Source: Trebouxia sp. TZW2008 | Lineage: Eukaryota; Chlorophyta; Trebouxiophyceae; Trebouxiales; Trebouxiaceae | NCBI GenBank assembly: GCA_002118135.1 | Contig: BDIU01000189.1 | Location: 124,001 to 188,000 of the forward strand | Length of the DNA stretch: 64,000 bases | Reading direction: 5' to 3' | Shown here: in pieces, positions 24,001 through 36,223 of the stretch | Layout of the letters: each line of letters opens with the position of its first letter | Position numbering within the stretch: the stretch's first letter is position 1 | The notes under the pieces: model-generated | Seen by the model: the letters and a program-made list of their open reading frames with translations, nothing else | Told to the model about the DNA's origin: nothing | Databases searched by the model: none | Position numbers and translations under genes: made by a program

Positions 24001-25197
24001 GCTGTACGAGGCTGCCTATCACGGCAAACCAGTGGTTTCTGTGCCCCTCATGAATGAGCAGCCTGATAATGCTGCTAAGGTAAGTGACCACATGACATAT
24101 TTGGCACCAGTGCGAGCTGCAGCTGTAAGTGATTCCTTCGACATGATTGCTGCGCAGGTTTTGAGGTCATGGCATAGTATGCATAAAGGTAGTGGCGCTG
24201 TAAGCAGGCACCTGCAGCATTGCAGAATAAGTATTGACGTGCATACATGAGATTGGCGCGCATTTTTGCTTGCAGAAGCTCTGAATCGAGACTTGCACTT
24301 GCTCGCATGGCTCAGATTGACTGGCAATACTGCTTGCGTGGCTCATATTGACCTTGGAAAGGCAACTGCACCTAAGGCTGCCACACCAATTTTGTGACGA
24401 ACGTGGTCCAAACAATGTAGGCAGTGTATCATGGCTTTGGTGTGACCGTTCTGCCCAGTCAGCTGGCATCAGTCAACAAAGAGCCAATCAATGCTGCTCT
24501 GCTGCGCGTCCTTCAAGAGCCATCGTACCTGGTAAGGTTATTCTGTACTGTTGCTTCAGCCAATCAGGGCTGCTGTCTTCATCGTACTGCAAACACTGTT
24601 GTTATTGTCAGGCTGTACTCACTGTTGCTTTTTAGCGTTTGACGTCTCTTGCTCCCCGTGCTAGGTGCCTATCTTGCCTGTGATGAGCCTGGCTGTGGTT
24701 GCCCTCCATGTGATGCTGCCCTGCTGTCCTGCCAAAGGCGCCCACAGATCAACTTTGAGCTGAACAGAAAAGTCCAGAACGCTGTCATGCCTGCAGCCTT
24801 TTGGTGGACTGCTTGACTCAACGCATGCAGATGTACAGACACATTCTTTTGCGTGATTTTGTTGATCAACAGTTGTTCTGTTCTGCAGAAAAACGCTAAA
24901 AAAGTGCAGACCCGTCTCATGAATCCTCGCACACCTGCACAAAGGGCAGCAGATGTAGTAGAGCATGTGATTGCCACTGGGGGCGCGGACTACTTGGAAA
25001 CCAGGCAATCAAGTCTGCACTGGTGGCAGCTGGCTTTGTTGGATGTCAAGCTGGTCTTGGGCTTAGGTGTTGTGACCATTGTTGCTGTTCTCGGCTACGT
25101 TGCACGGCTGCTGTATGTTGCAATCAGAAGGGTTGTAAGAGCAAATAGCAGCAGGAAACAGCCACATTCACGAGCACAAAAGAGCAAGAACACATGA
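21041..25197 (+). CDS. membrane-anchored UDP-glycosyltransferase (UGT/GT1 family)
   Basis: Joined exons: 21041-21358, 21640-21727, 21938-22122, 22510-22719, 23144-23357, 23877-24079, 24421-24531, 24889-25197. Phases agree, giving about 545 residues, typical of the family. The start is ATG 21041; it is followed by a signal peptide ([17 protein letters not shown]) and the acceptor-domain opening [13 protein letters not shown]. The C-terminal half has [10 protein letters not shown] and the UDP-sugar signature [20 protein letters not shown], then [14 protein letters not shown] and EQPDNAAK. Near the end, a hydrophobic helix ([20 protein letters not shown]) and a basic tail form a membrane anchor. 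The layout is that of ER-type UGTs: lumenal catalytic domain, short cytosolic tail. It would transfer a sugar from a UDP donor to a small lipophilic acceptor. The intron 21728-21937 begins GC (AAAAG|GCAAGC). The neighbour suggests apocarotenoids as one possible acceptor; that is inference. Confidence 0.9.
21418..21437. repeat. (TA)n microsatellite
   Basis: A short run of TA dinucleotides followed by TG repeats in the first intron of the glycosyltransferase gene. Confidence 0.9.
22389..22719 (+). repeat. duplicated glycosyltransferase exon, first copy decayed
   Basis: The segment encoding [20 protein letters not shown] begins at 22510 in the intact exon. A first copy at about 22389-22505 (with [17 protein letters not shown] in one frame) has a one-base frame change after 'agcgggtgatcgact' and ends at the acceptor of the second copy. 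It is an upstream echo. Confidence 0.9.
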
Positions 25198-25922
25198 GCC
25201 TGGTCAGGCTGATCTCATTTGGTAGCATGAAAAGGCATTCAGTTGGCATGGCTTCAGAATAATGTGAACGGTTAGCATTTTATTTGCCATCAGGCTGTTT
25301 ATGGTTTTTTTATCAGATAGCACTGCAAACTTGTACAGGTTCAAAGAGTTGAGGCAGTACAGCATTCAGACACTTGTAGGCCATGGCTATGGCTACAGTC
25401 AGTTAGCATGTCTGCGGTGTGTTGTTGATCTTGCGAACTCCGCTCACTGCCCGCAACTCATTTTTGATGTCACGTGCAAGACAAGATGCTTCACATGGCC
25501 CTGAGAAAGACCTTGTACTGACAGCTTGTTGCACCGCAACAGAGGACCTGGTCGAGTGACAAAAACAGATGTGCGTTAGTAAGATTGTGCACTGGCCATC
25601 TCGTGTACAGGAAAGCAGCAGCAACGCTAACATCTGCGCAGACGCAACTATCTGTACTGAATGTTACCAGATTCCTGCGCACAGCTGCCAGACATAAAGC
25701 TTTGTTTAGCAATATTGTGCACTGCCACTCAATGCAAATCAATGTCATCAGGCTAAAACCACATTGTGTACACTCTGCATATTTAGTTCACATGAAGTGC
25801 TGCGATGTCAATCCTGGTAGCATGTTTCATACCATCCACTGTTTGCGATGCTTCAGCTGCTGTCACAACAAGTCCTTGGACGTTCAGACACTTGACAAAG
25901 TTCATATCCGGCAGTCCATACA
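25198..25922. other. convergent intergenic region, no gene seen
   Basis: Between the 3' ends of the glycosyltransferase (+) and the kinase (-). The plus-strand ORF at 25585-26028 overlaps the kinase last exon on the opposite strand and has no motif. The stretch is presumably two 3'UTRs. Confidence 0.5.
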
Positions 25923-28299
25923 TCAGTATTCAGGGTTTGCATGCTTCTGTTGTGCCTGCTTTCTGGCAAGGGTCTGCTGTACCAACTGCTGCATCTGTGT
26001 GCCGTCAGCTGGCAGAGGCTCTGCATGAAACCAATCATCCAGCAACGCATCCGCAGCTGAACACCTTGCATCTGCAGAAGAGGAAAAGAAAAGTCTTTGC
26101 CAATATGCGTCATACTGGGAGCTTCTGTGAGTAGAAACAGCCCAGATTTGCGTCACAGCGTAGTAATCAAGTCAGAGAGGACTGCAGCTCTTATAGCATA
26201 TGCATGCCAGCAGCTTTGCTGACTGTATCTGCTTTGCAATGGTGACACTGAAACGAGTGCAATGCTCGCAAAATCAAATGAGTTCTGAGGATGCACTGTT
26301 GCATTTGCTGTTGTGTTGCCTGCCCCATGCAAAGCAGCATTGCATCCATGCTGGTTGTGGGAGATTCAAGTATGACATGGCAAGGCTAATGGCATCATGC
26401 AAATTGCGCATTGTAGGCGAAACTTGTAGGTTCCTCATACACCTGAAGTCATGCGTATGTGACCTGCCTCACAGGCCAACAAATTGGTCAGAAATTGTGA
26501 GAAGGCTCACCTGGGTCAAGCTGCAGTAAGCGGTTGAGCAATTTGACTGATCCTTCAGAAGCATCTGGAAGCAGCTCCCTCAGTGGGAAGCCTTCACTGT
26601 CAGCAAAGCTGATCTTGCCGTAGTCTGGCATCTCTGTAACTCCTGGCCAGGCTCGTTCAATGGAGCCAAAGACAGCTATGACACGCCCTAGCTGGTCAAT
26701 GTCTGTCATGCCAGCTACCAGCGGACACAGTCCTGCAGGCAGAAACAGCCTTGGAGATACAATAGCTTTTGCTTGTAAAAACAGCTTTGGTCACCAAGAA
26801 ACTGTCCTTGTTTTGAGTTGCTGTTACTCAAAGCTACCACTGCAGTCAGCATGCAGTTGTTCATCCCGCCTGCATTGTCCTTACAACAAACATTATCAAC
26901 AGAAAATGCTTGACTTGTGATTCTCACACATGTCATGCACTGAAAGCAAGTCCTATGCTGGCGACAAAATGTCTATGAGATCAGTACTGAGGCCAAGCTC
27001 AGACTTGACATGGAGCTCGTGTCTGTGAAGCAGCAATTAACGGCAGGTGTGCCGCATCTGCATTGCGCCTGCAACAATTGCTACAGCGTATACTACTAGC
27101 TGGCATACCTGCATTTGCCCCTGTGATTGAGTGTGCAGCACCTTGCCAACATGTGTCGACTGCTGTTGACGACCATGGCTGTACTGTTCATGGTGACTTG
27201 CACCATGCAATGCCAACGCTAGTGTGCATCAAGTGACGTACCCATCAGCTCTGCAAATATGCAGCCAGCACCCCATAAGTCAATCGCCTTGCCATAGCAT
27301 CTGGCACCATACAGAAGCTCAGGGGCACGATACCAGCGTGTGGCAACTGCATGTGTGTATTGTGGTCTTTCCCCCGCAAGCTCATGTCTAGCATGACCAA
27401 AATCAGCTACCTTCACCACTCCATGATGTGATAGCAGCACGTTTGCTGGCTTTAGGTCTCTGTGCAGAATACCTGCTTGTCACAAAACACAGCTCATGCT
27501 TGGTGGGTTGTCAAGTGTGGACTATCAATTGGTCAATGCTGCAGCACTTTCAAGAGAGCATGCAGACTACATGCTCCCCTAGTGGGGAAGAGGCTTGCTG
27601 TGCTTGCAGGAGATGGATTTGGCAGAGTACGGACACAGAGCACTTCGCAGTGGAAGCGCATACCTGCTTCATGGCAAGCAGCAAGGCCCTGGAGCAACTG
27701 CTGCAGCAGAGACTTCAAGACTGCTTCAGGGACCGGCTGCCAGCTGTGAGAAATGACTTCTGCAAGATCTGTACAGCAGTACTCCAGCACAAGCACCAAA
27801 CTGCTATTCTGTAAACACGCAGCATATGTCTCGTCACAGCTCGTTGGCCGCTATGCCAGTAGCACACGCTGTATTCAGGTCATGTACCTTAGCATTGCTC
27901 TCCAAGAGGCGCACGATATTACGGTGGTTCAGTATACTCAAAGACTGATACTCTCGCAAGACGTTCTGGGCGGCGTCAAGCGGCAAATTGCGATTGAAGA
28001 CACGCTTGAGGGCTCGAATTTGACCGCTAGGCTTATGCAGCACTTTGAGAACCTGCAAGATCATTAACAGCGAGTGATCACACGCAACTGCGGGTGATCA
28101 CCCAGATCATAAGGGTGCACACCTCTCCAAAGGCCCCCTGACCTATTCTTTCCAGAATTTTGTAGTTTGCTGAAATCAAACGAGCTTCGTCGTCCCGCCG
28201 TTCAAGGGGCATGGGGTGACACCTCGACGAGTTCTGCGGAACGCCTGCAGCGCGCCAAACTGCACTCAGTACAGTTGGCGTTACGTCGCGTAACGCCAT
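25923..28299 (-). CDS. cyclin-dependent-kinase-like protein kinase, CDK20/CCRK (LF2) type
   Basis: Joined exons, minus strand: 28299-28123, 28052-27888, 27808-27664, 27472-27242, 26732-26511, 26071-25923. Phases agree, giving about 362 residues. All kinase landmarks are present: glycine loop IGQGAFGEV, Lys in [20 protein letters not shown] in VADFGHAR, the T-loop [19 protein letters not shown], and [11 protein letters not shown]. The segment [20 protein letters not shown] followed by [15 protein letters not shown] points to CDK20/CCRK rather than CDK7 or the cell-cycle CDKs. The family includes Chlamydomonas LF2, a regulator of flagellar length; vertebrate CCRK acts in cilia through MAK/ICK kinases. 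The C-terminal extension is short. A second in-frame ATG at 28212 ([11 protein letters not shown]) is an alternative start. The gene is head-to-head with a deubiquitinase. I saw no clear exon echo in it. Confidence 0.9.
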
Positions 28300-28423
28300 T
28301 CACCCTGCAATCAACCTTGTCAACAGTCCGTGCAGACTGACGATGCAGCAGCTTGACCTGCAAGAGCGTCTATGCGAAGGTTGCCAAGCGTGAAGTCGTG
28401 CAAGCCTTACTGCGCATGCATGA
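28300..28423. promoter_or_regulatory. compact divergent promoter, kinase / deubiquitinase
   Basis: The two start codons are about 124 bp apart and point away from each other, the tightest of the head-to-head pairs in the window. If the second ATG of either gene is used the gap widens to about 250 bp. Confidence 0.5.
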
Positions 28424-31400
28424 ATGCGTGACACTGCGCAATACTTCGGTCTTAGGCACCCTAACATGGCAGGGTATGCGTCGGTCCTTTTGCCAACCCT
28501 GAGTACTATCTGGCACACGAAGCCTGCGCAGCCTACCGGTATCGTAAACACCGGCAAGGCGACTTGCTACCTTAGCTCTGTGCTACAGTGCTTCGGGCAC
28601 GTGCCCCTGGTAGCGAACGTCCAGCCAGCTTCATGGAAGCTTGGTTGTGGCTGTCCTCTGCACAGTCACTGCTGGCTGTGCTATCCCAGTGTCTGGATAG
28701 CTGGAAGAAATACGCCCGGATACAATGCGAAAGAAGCAAGGCCTGTCTGGGCAGTAAACAGGATACATGGTCTCATGCCTGGCTCCTCCCAGCCAAGGCT
28801 TATGAGAAACAGGCCTGCGGAATCCAGCAACACGTCTGAGCCCGACCAGGTGCAAAATTTATGCTTGCTTTTCAACACGTCGAACGCTTTCCACTTTGCT
28901 GTCCACATGTCATCTCAACCTGACTCGTCACCTGAAGCTGGGTATGGTTGCAGGTGGACTGCAACACCAGAAGGTTCAGTCACGAGGACCCAGATGAATT
29001 TCTACGCAGGTGGAATGGCTGGGTTGGCTCCATAGACAGACCTGAGGTACCTTCACCTTCAATAGTCTTCTCCAGTACTTAGCTCTACACCGGTTGAACA
29101 AGAGCAGAACCCTTTTACAACATCTGCCTGACCCTGACATGTGCTTTGCTTACAGGGACACAGGCGCTTCCTGCAGCACTTCCTGGGGTCAAGCATGCTG
29201 AAAGAGCGCTGCTGCCCCGGCTGCTGCACCCGCAGGAGCTTCACAGAAGACGCCATGGTTGTGATGCCCCAGTACGTGGAAGAGGGGCGTTTGTGCCGCA
29301 GTGTTGCACAGGGGCTGGACTTCATGACGTCCAAGTCCCTCCTACACGATTATAAGTGTGACCATTGTGGCAGGTCAGTGCAGCAGATTGACTCATGTGT
29401 GTACCTGTGCTGTTCCACTGTGCATGCCAACGCTCTTCTGCATTGCAGCATGCACTCAGCAACAGCGTGCCATGAGCATGCTTGTGCTCATGCAGCTTGC
29501 AATCCAGAAACATTACCTACATTTGTGTAGCCATCTTGGCAATACTCTGCTTATTGACATTGTCTTTGACCTGTTTGTCGACATGCATTTGTCTTGCTGT
29601 TTGTGCTATCACCAGGACAATTGCGGTCATCATTATTGTCATTACCAGTCACATGACCATCAACCTTCATGCTGTCATGATGTTTTCTTTTGCTGCAAGC
29701 AGCACCATCAAATTATTTGCATGTGACAGGAAGAACTGCCCGTCGCATGTTTGCTAAACCGTACAAGCATTGACAATGGTAAGAAGTGACATACTGTTGA
29801 TGTCACTTGCACTCAACCTGGTCATGAGATTACTCTCACTGAATTTGACAGCTTTGTCTGCAGGAAGAACCTTTCATTTGAGCAGAGTAAGTTACATACT
29901 CTGCCAAATGTGCTGGTGCTCAGCCTGCCAAGGACAGAGTACACCGCCTACGCTCCGAGAAAACTGGCCCATCATATCGCGTTCTCTGAGGTCCTGGACC
30001 TGGTAAGCTGGCTCCACCCAGGGTCCCCTGACTTGGGTGGGGGTTCTGAGTATGACCTGGTGGGGGTGGTGCAGCACCATGGGAAGCAGGCGGCCGGGGG
30101 TCACTGCACTGCCACCTGCAGAACTGCTGCCCCAGGTATGTTCAGCATGTCTGGGCCTCACAAGAATCATTGACTGTTTGTGATTCAGCTGTGTCTCTGA
30201 ACTCCTCCTCTGTAATGACTGTTGTGTGATTGAAGGAGTACCTGTGTACAGACTACATTTGCAACAAGGTTGCCTGACATACATGAATGCAGCACAAGTT
30301 AAATCTTGCAAGCTCCCTTCTGAGATTTGTGCTTCAGTATTAGGCATGATAGACTGCAGATGCTACCCCTACAGTACGCTACATTACACTGCATTGCATC
30401 ACATTGCATTGCATCCTATCGCATTGCATCGCATCACATCACACTGCATGCATTACAGCAGCTTATGCTGCATTACGCTATGTCATATGTTGTGCAGACA
30501 GGCGCCTTGGAGACTGGTATCATCTTGACAATGAGCGTGTCACTGCATGGACAACTGGATGAAGTGTTGAGCATTCAGGCTTGCATGTTGACCCTGTTAC
30601 ATGGTTGTGCAGACGGCAGCCTTGGCAACTGGTTCCAATTTGATGATGAGCGTGTCATCCCACGGACACTGGATCAAGTTTTGGGAACCCAGGCGTGCAT
30701 GCTGTGGTATCAGCGCAAGCTGCCCAGGCAGAATCCCATCCCCATATTTGGAGACACAGAGATCATCCTGACCAAGCCTGGTCCACCTTCCTCATCTTCT
30801 TCAAACTCCTTACTCGCCCCCCCACCCCTGCCTGTCAGCCCAGTCCCCGCCTCACCTGCAGCTCCTCTTGATCACCTGGAGTCTGTATCCAGTACTCTTC
30901 TTCTCTCTGAAGCTGGCCTGCCCCAGCCTTCTTCTTCATCTGCACCAGGGCCAGAAGCCCTGCCCCTTCCCCACAATCCCACCGCCCCTATTCCTCTTCA
31001 TCCTGCTGGCCCAGAGTTTGCTGCCCGTTCAGCTTCTTCTTCCCCACAGCTGGATGCCCAGCCCCTTCCTGCTAGCCTCAACTCACCCCCTGTGACAGCA
31101 ACGGCCCCCCATGCGCCAGTCGTTTCCGTTCCTCTTCCCCTTGCCACCCCAACCTTAGCTCCTTCTTCACCTTGCCCAGCAGCGTCGCCTATCGCCCCTG
31201 TTCATCTCCCTCCCGCAGCTGACTCAGCCAGGCTGTCTCCTTCAACCTCCCCTTTGTCCTCTTCTTCACTGCAGCCCACTGTAAGTGTTACCGCTGCAGC
31301 TGATTTGGTGCACACTTCTTCTTCAGCCCACTCCCACAGCCCACCTATGGCCACTATTGGAACCGCTCCTCTTCTTCCTCTTGTCAAGAGCTGTCGTCAC

Positions 31401-33733
31401 AACTCATCTCCTCACCCACCCCCTGCTGCACTGCGTTCCTCTTCTTCACCTCTGCTACCTTTTTCTCCTGCCAAGTGCTCACCCCATGAGCTAACTGATG
31501 CCCATGTCAGCATGCCTACCACAGCACTCTCTGACCATGGCATTGTTTCTGGGGTCACTGACACCCCACTGCCCAGACTGAGCATTGCTGCTGTGCAATT
31601 TCATCTTTGCCAGCTGACGCCCATGGGGCTGACCCTTTGCCCAGCACAACTTCACTCACTTCTTCTCGGCAGCAGCCTAACTGCCCAATCAGCAGTGACT
31701 TTGCGCTCACCAAGCCCATGGACAACACCAGTGGCTGCAACACTGTCAAGAGAGACACTGGAGATTGTGGCGCTGCGCACACTGCAACTGGTGACAGTGG
31801 CAGTGCTACCATTGATGCTATTGACTGTGGCCCTAATCCCCTTGTCACTGGCGACTGTGGCAGCGCTCACCTTGCAGACACGCCCTGTGCTGCATATACT
31901 ACTGATGCCCCTGATTCTGGTGCTGCACATGACAAGGCCACTGCCTACAGCCCACTAGCATCTTTCACCACTGGCGTTCTGTCTCAGTCATCTCTTGGGG
32001 TTGCAATCGCCACTGCTGCCGCTACATCTGGTGCTGCACATGGCGAGGCTACGGCCTCCAGCCCACCAGCATCTGTCATCAGTGGTGTTGAGGCCCAGGC
32101 AGCCCCGTTTGCTGCCAACACAAGTGGTGCAATTCACTTGTACACTGCAAGTGGAAAGTCTACCGCTTCAAGCCCGACACTGTCCTTTGCCGGTGGTGTT
32201 GATGGTCAGGCAGTGCCCAACAGCAGCAAGCTTTCTGAGAGGCCTTCCTCTACCTGCTGTCAGACAGGCCTCACGACAGGTGAGCCCCCACTAAACAGGG
32301 CTGTATGCCATGTATCATGGCATTCTTTCGCATCTTACGGCATAGCCACAGCATATGATGTTATGTAAGCCACAGCAAGCTAAATGACTGAGTAGTTGAC
32401 AGATTGCTGCACGTCATCATAGTATGGCATACGCTGCATGCTTTGCCCTGCTCACCAACCTGTCAGAAGTGCTGCTGCCAAATTGCACAGCGTAAACCAA
32501 GTGCACATTCACATGATTCTGCAGATCAAACATGATGGTGTTACATTACATCATCAATGTGTTCAGACACAATGTGTCATACAGCATTTTGTCCAAAAAT
32601 GTGATACATTCAGCAAGTTCTTGACCTTTTGCCTGCAAAGCCTTGGCTGACATTTGTACGTTCTGTCTTGTTTGCAGGCGTGACACTGGAGCCTGCAGTC
32701 ACCACACTGGACGGCAGCAATGCCAGTGGGAGCAACACCATTGAAGGTAAAGTCTGTCCCAGTCATTGCTTGTTGTTCTGTACACTTAGTCATGTCTAGG
32801 AGACCAACGGCAGTATAGCACTGCTTCAGCAACCCACTGTAAGTTACAGCTGTTGCATACAAAGTTGCCTTGAGCCCACTTGGGCGTCTTGTTATCATGT
32901 CAGGGTTGCAATGCAAATGCTTCATTACTGCTTGCATTGCTGATCTGCTGTCTTTATAGCAAGTCATTGCACGTCATTTCAGGATGTACCACTTCACAAG
33001 ACTAGAAGCAGACTGCTGTGACGGCAGCAAGAAGTTGTCGTGCAATGCTGCAGTCAATGACTTGTCACTTTTGAAGATCATCACAGTGAACATTTGTGTC
33101 TGGGTTGCAGGCATTTCACATGACAGGATCAAGCCCAAGATGGCAGATCCCATATTCCAACCTACACGCCGTGTCACTAGGTCTCAGACAAGACAGGCAA
33201 GAGCCCAAGCTGCGCAAGAGGCTGCAGCGTCAGCTGAGACACCTGCCGGCAGTCCTGTGCAGCACCTTACAGCAGTTGACAAGGCAGGTGGCAAGGCAGC
33301 TATGGCAAAGCGTAAGAGGGCAGATGAGGACAATAGACCTCTGCCCAAGCAGCCAAGCAAGAGGCGCAGCACCAGGCAGGCTGACACCTGCTCAGCTTTG
33401 CCATCAGCTGCTGCTAGGTCTGCAGCGCCAGCATCAGCGTCTGTCAGCAAGCGCAAGAGGGCAGACGAAGCCTCTGAAGATGATGCTGAGTACCTGCCCG
33501 CTCAGCCAAGCAAGAGGCAAAATGTCACGTCACATGATACTCAGACAGCACCTGCAATGGCACCTCGCAGGTCTGCTAGACAGACTAAGAACATCGACTA
33601 TTGCGATTTGGAGGACACTGACATGCCAGATGTGTCAGATGTTAACGATGACCAGCCTGCGCTCAAAGTTGGCAAAACTGCCAAAAGCAAGAGGGGCAAA
33701 GGCAAAAGGCCAGTCAGGACACCGTGGCGCTGA
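28424..33733 (+). CDS. ubiquitin-specific protease (USP, C19) with long low-complexity tail
   Basis: Joined exons: 28424-28609, 28666-28833 (least certain), 28954-29046, 29156-29373, 29864-30135, 30613-31280, 31577-32279, 32678-32746, 33111-33733. Phases agree, giving about 999 residues. The Cys box is GIVNTGKATCYLSSVLQC, with one extra residue compared with the usual G(N/A)TCY. Then come HEDPDEFLRRW (for the usual QEDAxEF), a zinc-knuckle region (CCPGC and YKCDHC), LPNVLVLSLPR, the His box YDLVGVVQHHGK plus GGHCTA, and FDDERV with ACMLWYQRK closing the catalytic domain at about residue 350. The rest is Pro/Ser/Ala/Thr-rich, then Lys/Arg-rich with two SKRKRADE-type units, which look like nuclear signals. 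It should remove ubiquitin from nuclear proteins; the substrate is unknown. The 31281-31576 intron (GTAAGT...CCCAG) restores the frame of the Ser/Thr tail. Confidence 0.8.
30369..30460 (+). repeat. imperfect GCATT/GCATC pentamer repeat
   Basis: A run of 'cattgcatc/acattgcat'-like pentamers in the deubiquitinase intron just before the echo at 30497. It has no coding meaning. Confidence 0.8.
30497..30709 (+). repeat. duplicated deubiquitinase exon start, first copy decayed
   Basis: 'tgtgcagac ggcagccttggcaactgg' at 30607-30632 begins the true exon. A diverged copy beginning 'tgtgcagacaggcgccttgg' sits at about 30491-30600, followed by the same 'atgagcgtgtca' and 'caggc(t/g)tgcatg' landmarks. 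The copy encodes only a damaged version of the FDDERV region. Confidence 0.85.
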
Positions 33734-34675
33734 GAGTCATACGAAATCCACTGTCATGTCTTAGAGATTAGTGCACTGTGGTTAGTCAACTTGGACTGTA
33801 TTCGGTCTAGTCATACGTGAACATTCCGATAATGTTTGACAGCTGTACATATTAGTCAGCTAACAATTCAGCTGCAGCATACTACCCCACTGGACACACT
33901 TCAGCGGCCTTTTGAGACAATCAGTAGCTCTGTTGATGGATACACAGTTCCCCAGTCGTCCTTGTGTAAATATACATTGCGTCCTTCATTGCAAGACTTG
34001 CACACAGAAATTCGAACAACAGAAATTCCCTCCGTCTTTTTTGGCTCTGTACAAGTCTGAATGACCTCGCTCATGACAACGTGCACGTGATGCCATGTGC
34101 AGATGATTGTGCAGGTTTGCATGGATCATGACACTGCGCAGGCAAGACATGTGAGAACGGCTCCCTTCTTTTGGTGTGCACGCCAACTAGACAAGGCATG
34201 ACATGCATGTCTTGTATGCATGCATAGCATACAGCTTATGATTGAGCCCCTGTACTACAGCGCCAACAGACGACTGTCTTGCAACACAGTGTCTTGTTTC
34301 TCCATGCTCAGATCGCTTGAGTGAAGCAAACGCAGTCATCTTGACGGCATCATTGATTGTGCCTCCATGCGCTGCTACCAAGGAGCTAATATATGCAAAG
34401 GCAGCTAACGGCAGCTAACAACGCAAGTTTACTGACATATGTCCAAGTGTTCACAACTAGAAGCTTTGGCTCTAGACAACCCAGATACAGCAGTCAAATC
34501 AATCATGACAGCACCCATAACATGTAATGGACTCAGCGTAGACAATGGCACAAAGGTGCCTGCTAACATCAAATCTCATCAGCATGAGGCTCCAATACAC
34601 AGGGCCAAACAAACAAACAAACAAGACAAGACAAGCGAAAGCAATGAAATGTGCAGGAGAGATATCTTAAATAGA
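33734..34675. other. convergent intergenic region, no gene seen
   Basis: About 940 bp between the 3' ends of the deubiquitinase (+) and PSF2 (-). Only short ORFs without motifs are present. Confidence 0.5.
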
Positions 34676-36223
34676 TCATCTTTGTGTTCTGCGCAGCTGT
34701 CTAGGTGGCGGTCTGTTTTCTTGTTGGGTTTGATCACTTGTTCCAGTCCCAAGAAAGCCCATGTCCGCTGGTTCTTCCATCTGTAAAACAAAGTGAAAAT
34801 GATGTTGTGCATTCCACAATGATGACCAGGGAGCAGCACAGGCAACTGTGATGGCATACATGGTCACTAATGTAGCTTCACTGCCAGCAAGCATTGGCAA
34901 AACCACAGTGTATGCAATGCATGTTCAGCAATGAGACGTGTGAAACTACTCCTGACAGATGCCAAGCCTGCAAGGTTGCAAGGTCAATCACCTTGGATAG
35001 CCTGTAGAACTGATTCAAGGCGCCCTGAAAGAAGTGGCGTATCATGTTGCACTCCATGGCGGATACATTATTCAGCTTGACAGTTATGGGTCCTTCAAGA
35101 GCCTTCAGCCCCATATCTATCTTGTGAAAGCGCTCCTGTCTGATTTCTCTCAAAAGATTGGCTGTCTGCACTGTCACATCAATATTCACTTTTTGCCGGA
35201 AGCTGCATCTCAAGACAGCAGAACAACATGCACTTTGTTCCTGAATGAAGCAGGGCACAGATGGTGAAATTTTTTGTTCCAAGTAGCATGTCACATCAGA
35301 ACAATGCACTTGGCTATTCAAACTTGACAGGAATGTGGTTGATGACAGCACAAGCAGCACAATTTGCAAAGCTGGGACATGTGCGACAGGCAAAGCATGG
35401 AGTGTGGTTTGCTTGCCTTGTACAGCACATTTTCATTTTCATCAAAGGCGTCCTTGGCGTGTCGCAGCAGGAGGTGAGAGATCTCAATGTAGTGAAATGG
35501 CAAAGGCTGGAAGATTGCTTCATGTGCTTGCTCTTCAGCTAAAACATCTGCAATGACACAAAAGCCAGTGTGAATCATGCCATCATCATCAATCAATCAT
35601 TCTGCACCCTCTATTGCACATGACATCTATTCGTTGAGACTATCTTGCTTTGCTTGTCATCAGGTTTAATGATAGCATTGCTGCACCATCTATGCAGGGT
35701 CGTCTGCTTCTGCGAAGACAGGTGCAGGCAATATAGCTGCCTACTGACCTTCCAAATGCTCTATCTGCATCCAGTCAGGGATCTGAATTCTGCACAACTT
35801 CTTCTTCTGCAATGCCAAGGCCAGCCAGAGGGGCACTTCTACAGGAAACATCGGTCTGAAAGGGCCCCACTCGCCCTGTAGAAAACAGCTGCCCTTGCAT
35901 GTTTGAAGATGCCAACGATGTTAAACATTGCAGTTGCAGCTGGTCAGATGTCGGTGTATGCTGTGGAGAGCATACTCCTGTCCATCAAAGCCAGCTTTCA
36001 GGATACATTTGCACAAGGCAAGATCTGGGCAAGTGTTGTGTGACAACAGCAAAGTTGGCAACAGCAACATGCAGAATCAGATGCAGTAGAGGCAGTACCA
36101 AGGCAAACCCGCAAGCTGCAAGGTGCAGAAGCCTACCCCTATGCATATGAGAGTGCTATCTGCTGTGGGGAAGCTCATTTTAGGAACTATTGTGATGACT
36201 TCATCTTCTCCAAAGAACTCCAT
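34676..36223 (-). CDS. PSF2: DNA replication complex GINS subunit PSF2
   Basis: Joined exons, minus strand: 36223-36137, 35875-35749, 35547-35417, 35165-34992, 34780-34676. Phases agree, giving about 207 residues, the normal PSF2 size. The order matches the family: N-terminal MEFFGEDEVITIVPKMSF (usually EFxAExExVTIxPxF), then GEWGPFRPMFPVEVPLWLAL with KKKLCRIQIPDWM, then LPFHYIEISHLLLRHAKD, then TANLLREIRQERFHKIDMGL, and NNVSAMECNMIRHFF. GINS (SLD5, PSF1-3) joins MCM2-7 and CDC45 in the CMG helicase that opens DNA at replication forks in the nucleus. The last exon is a Pro/Gln/Arg-rich tail. The intron 35166-35416 starts GC (TACAAG|GCAAGC); only this donor keeps the frame that fits the family. 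The ATG at 36223 directly follows a CTGCAG, so an upstream exon is possible, but the start aligns with family N-termini. Confidence 0.9.

Noticed and set aside
31281..31958. Continuation of the deubiquitinase frame through the Pro/Ser region to the stop at 31958
   Set aside because: The frame turns Leu/Val-rich after about 31600 while another frame has natural Thr/Ala/Ser/Gly composition. A GTAAGT...CCCAG intron (31281-31576) joins the two in phase and reaches the basic nuclear tail.
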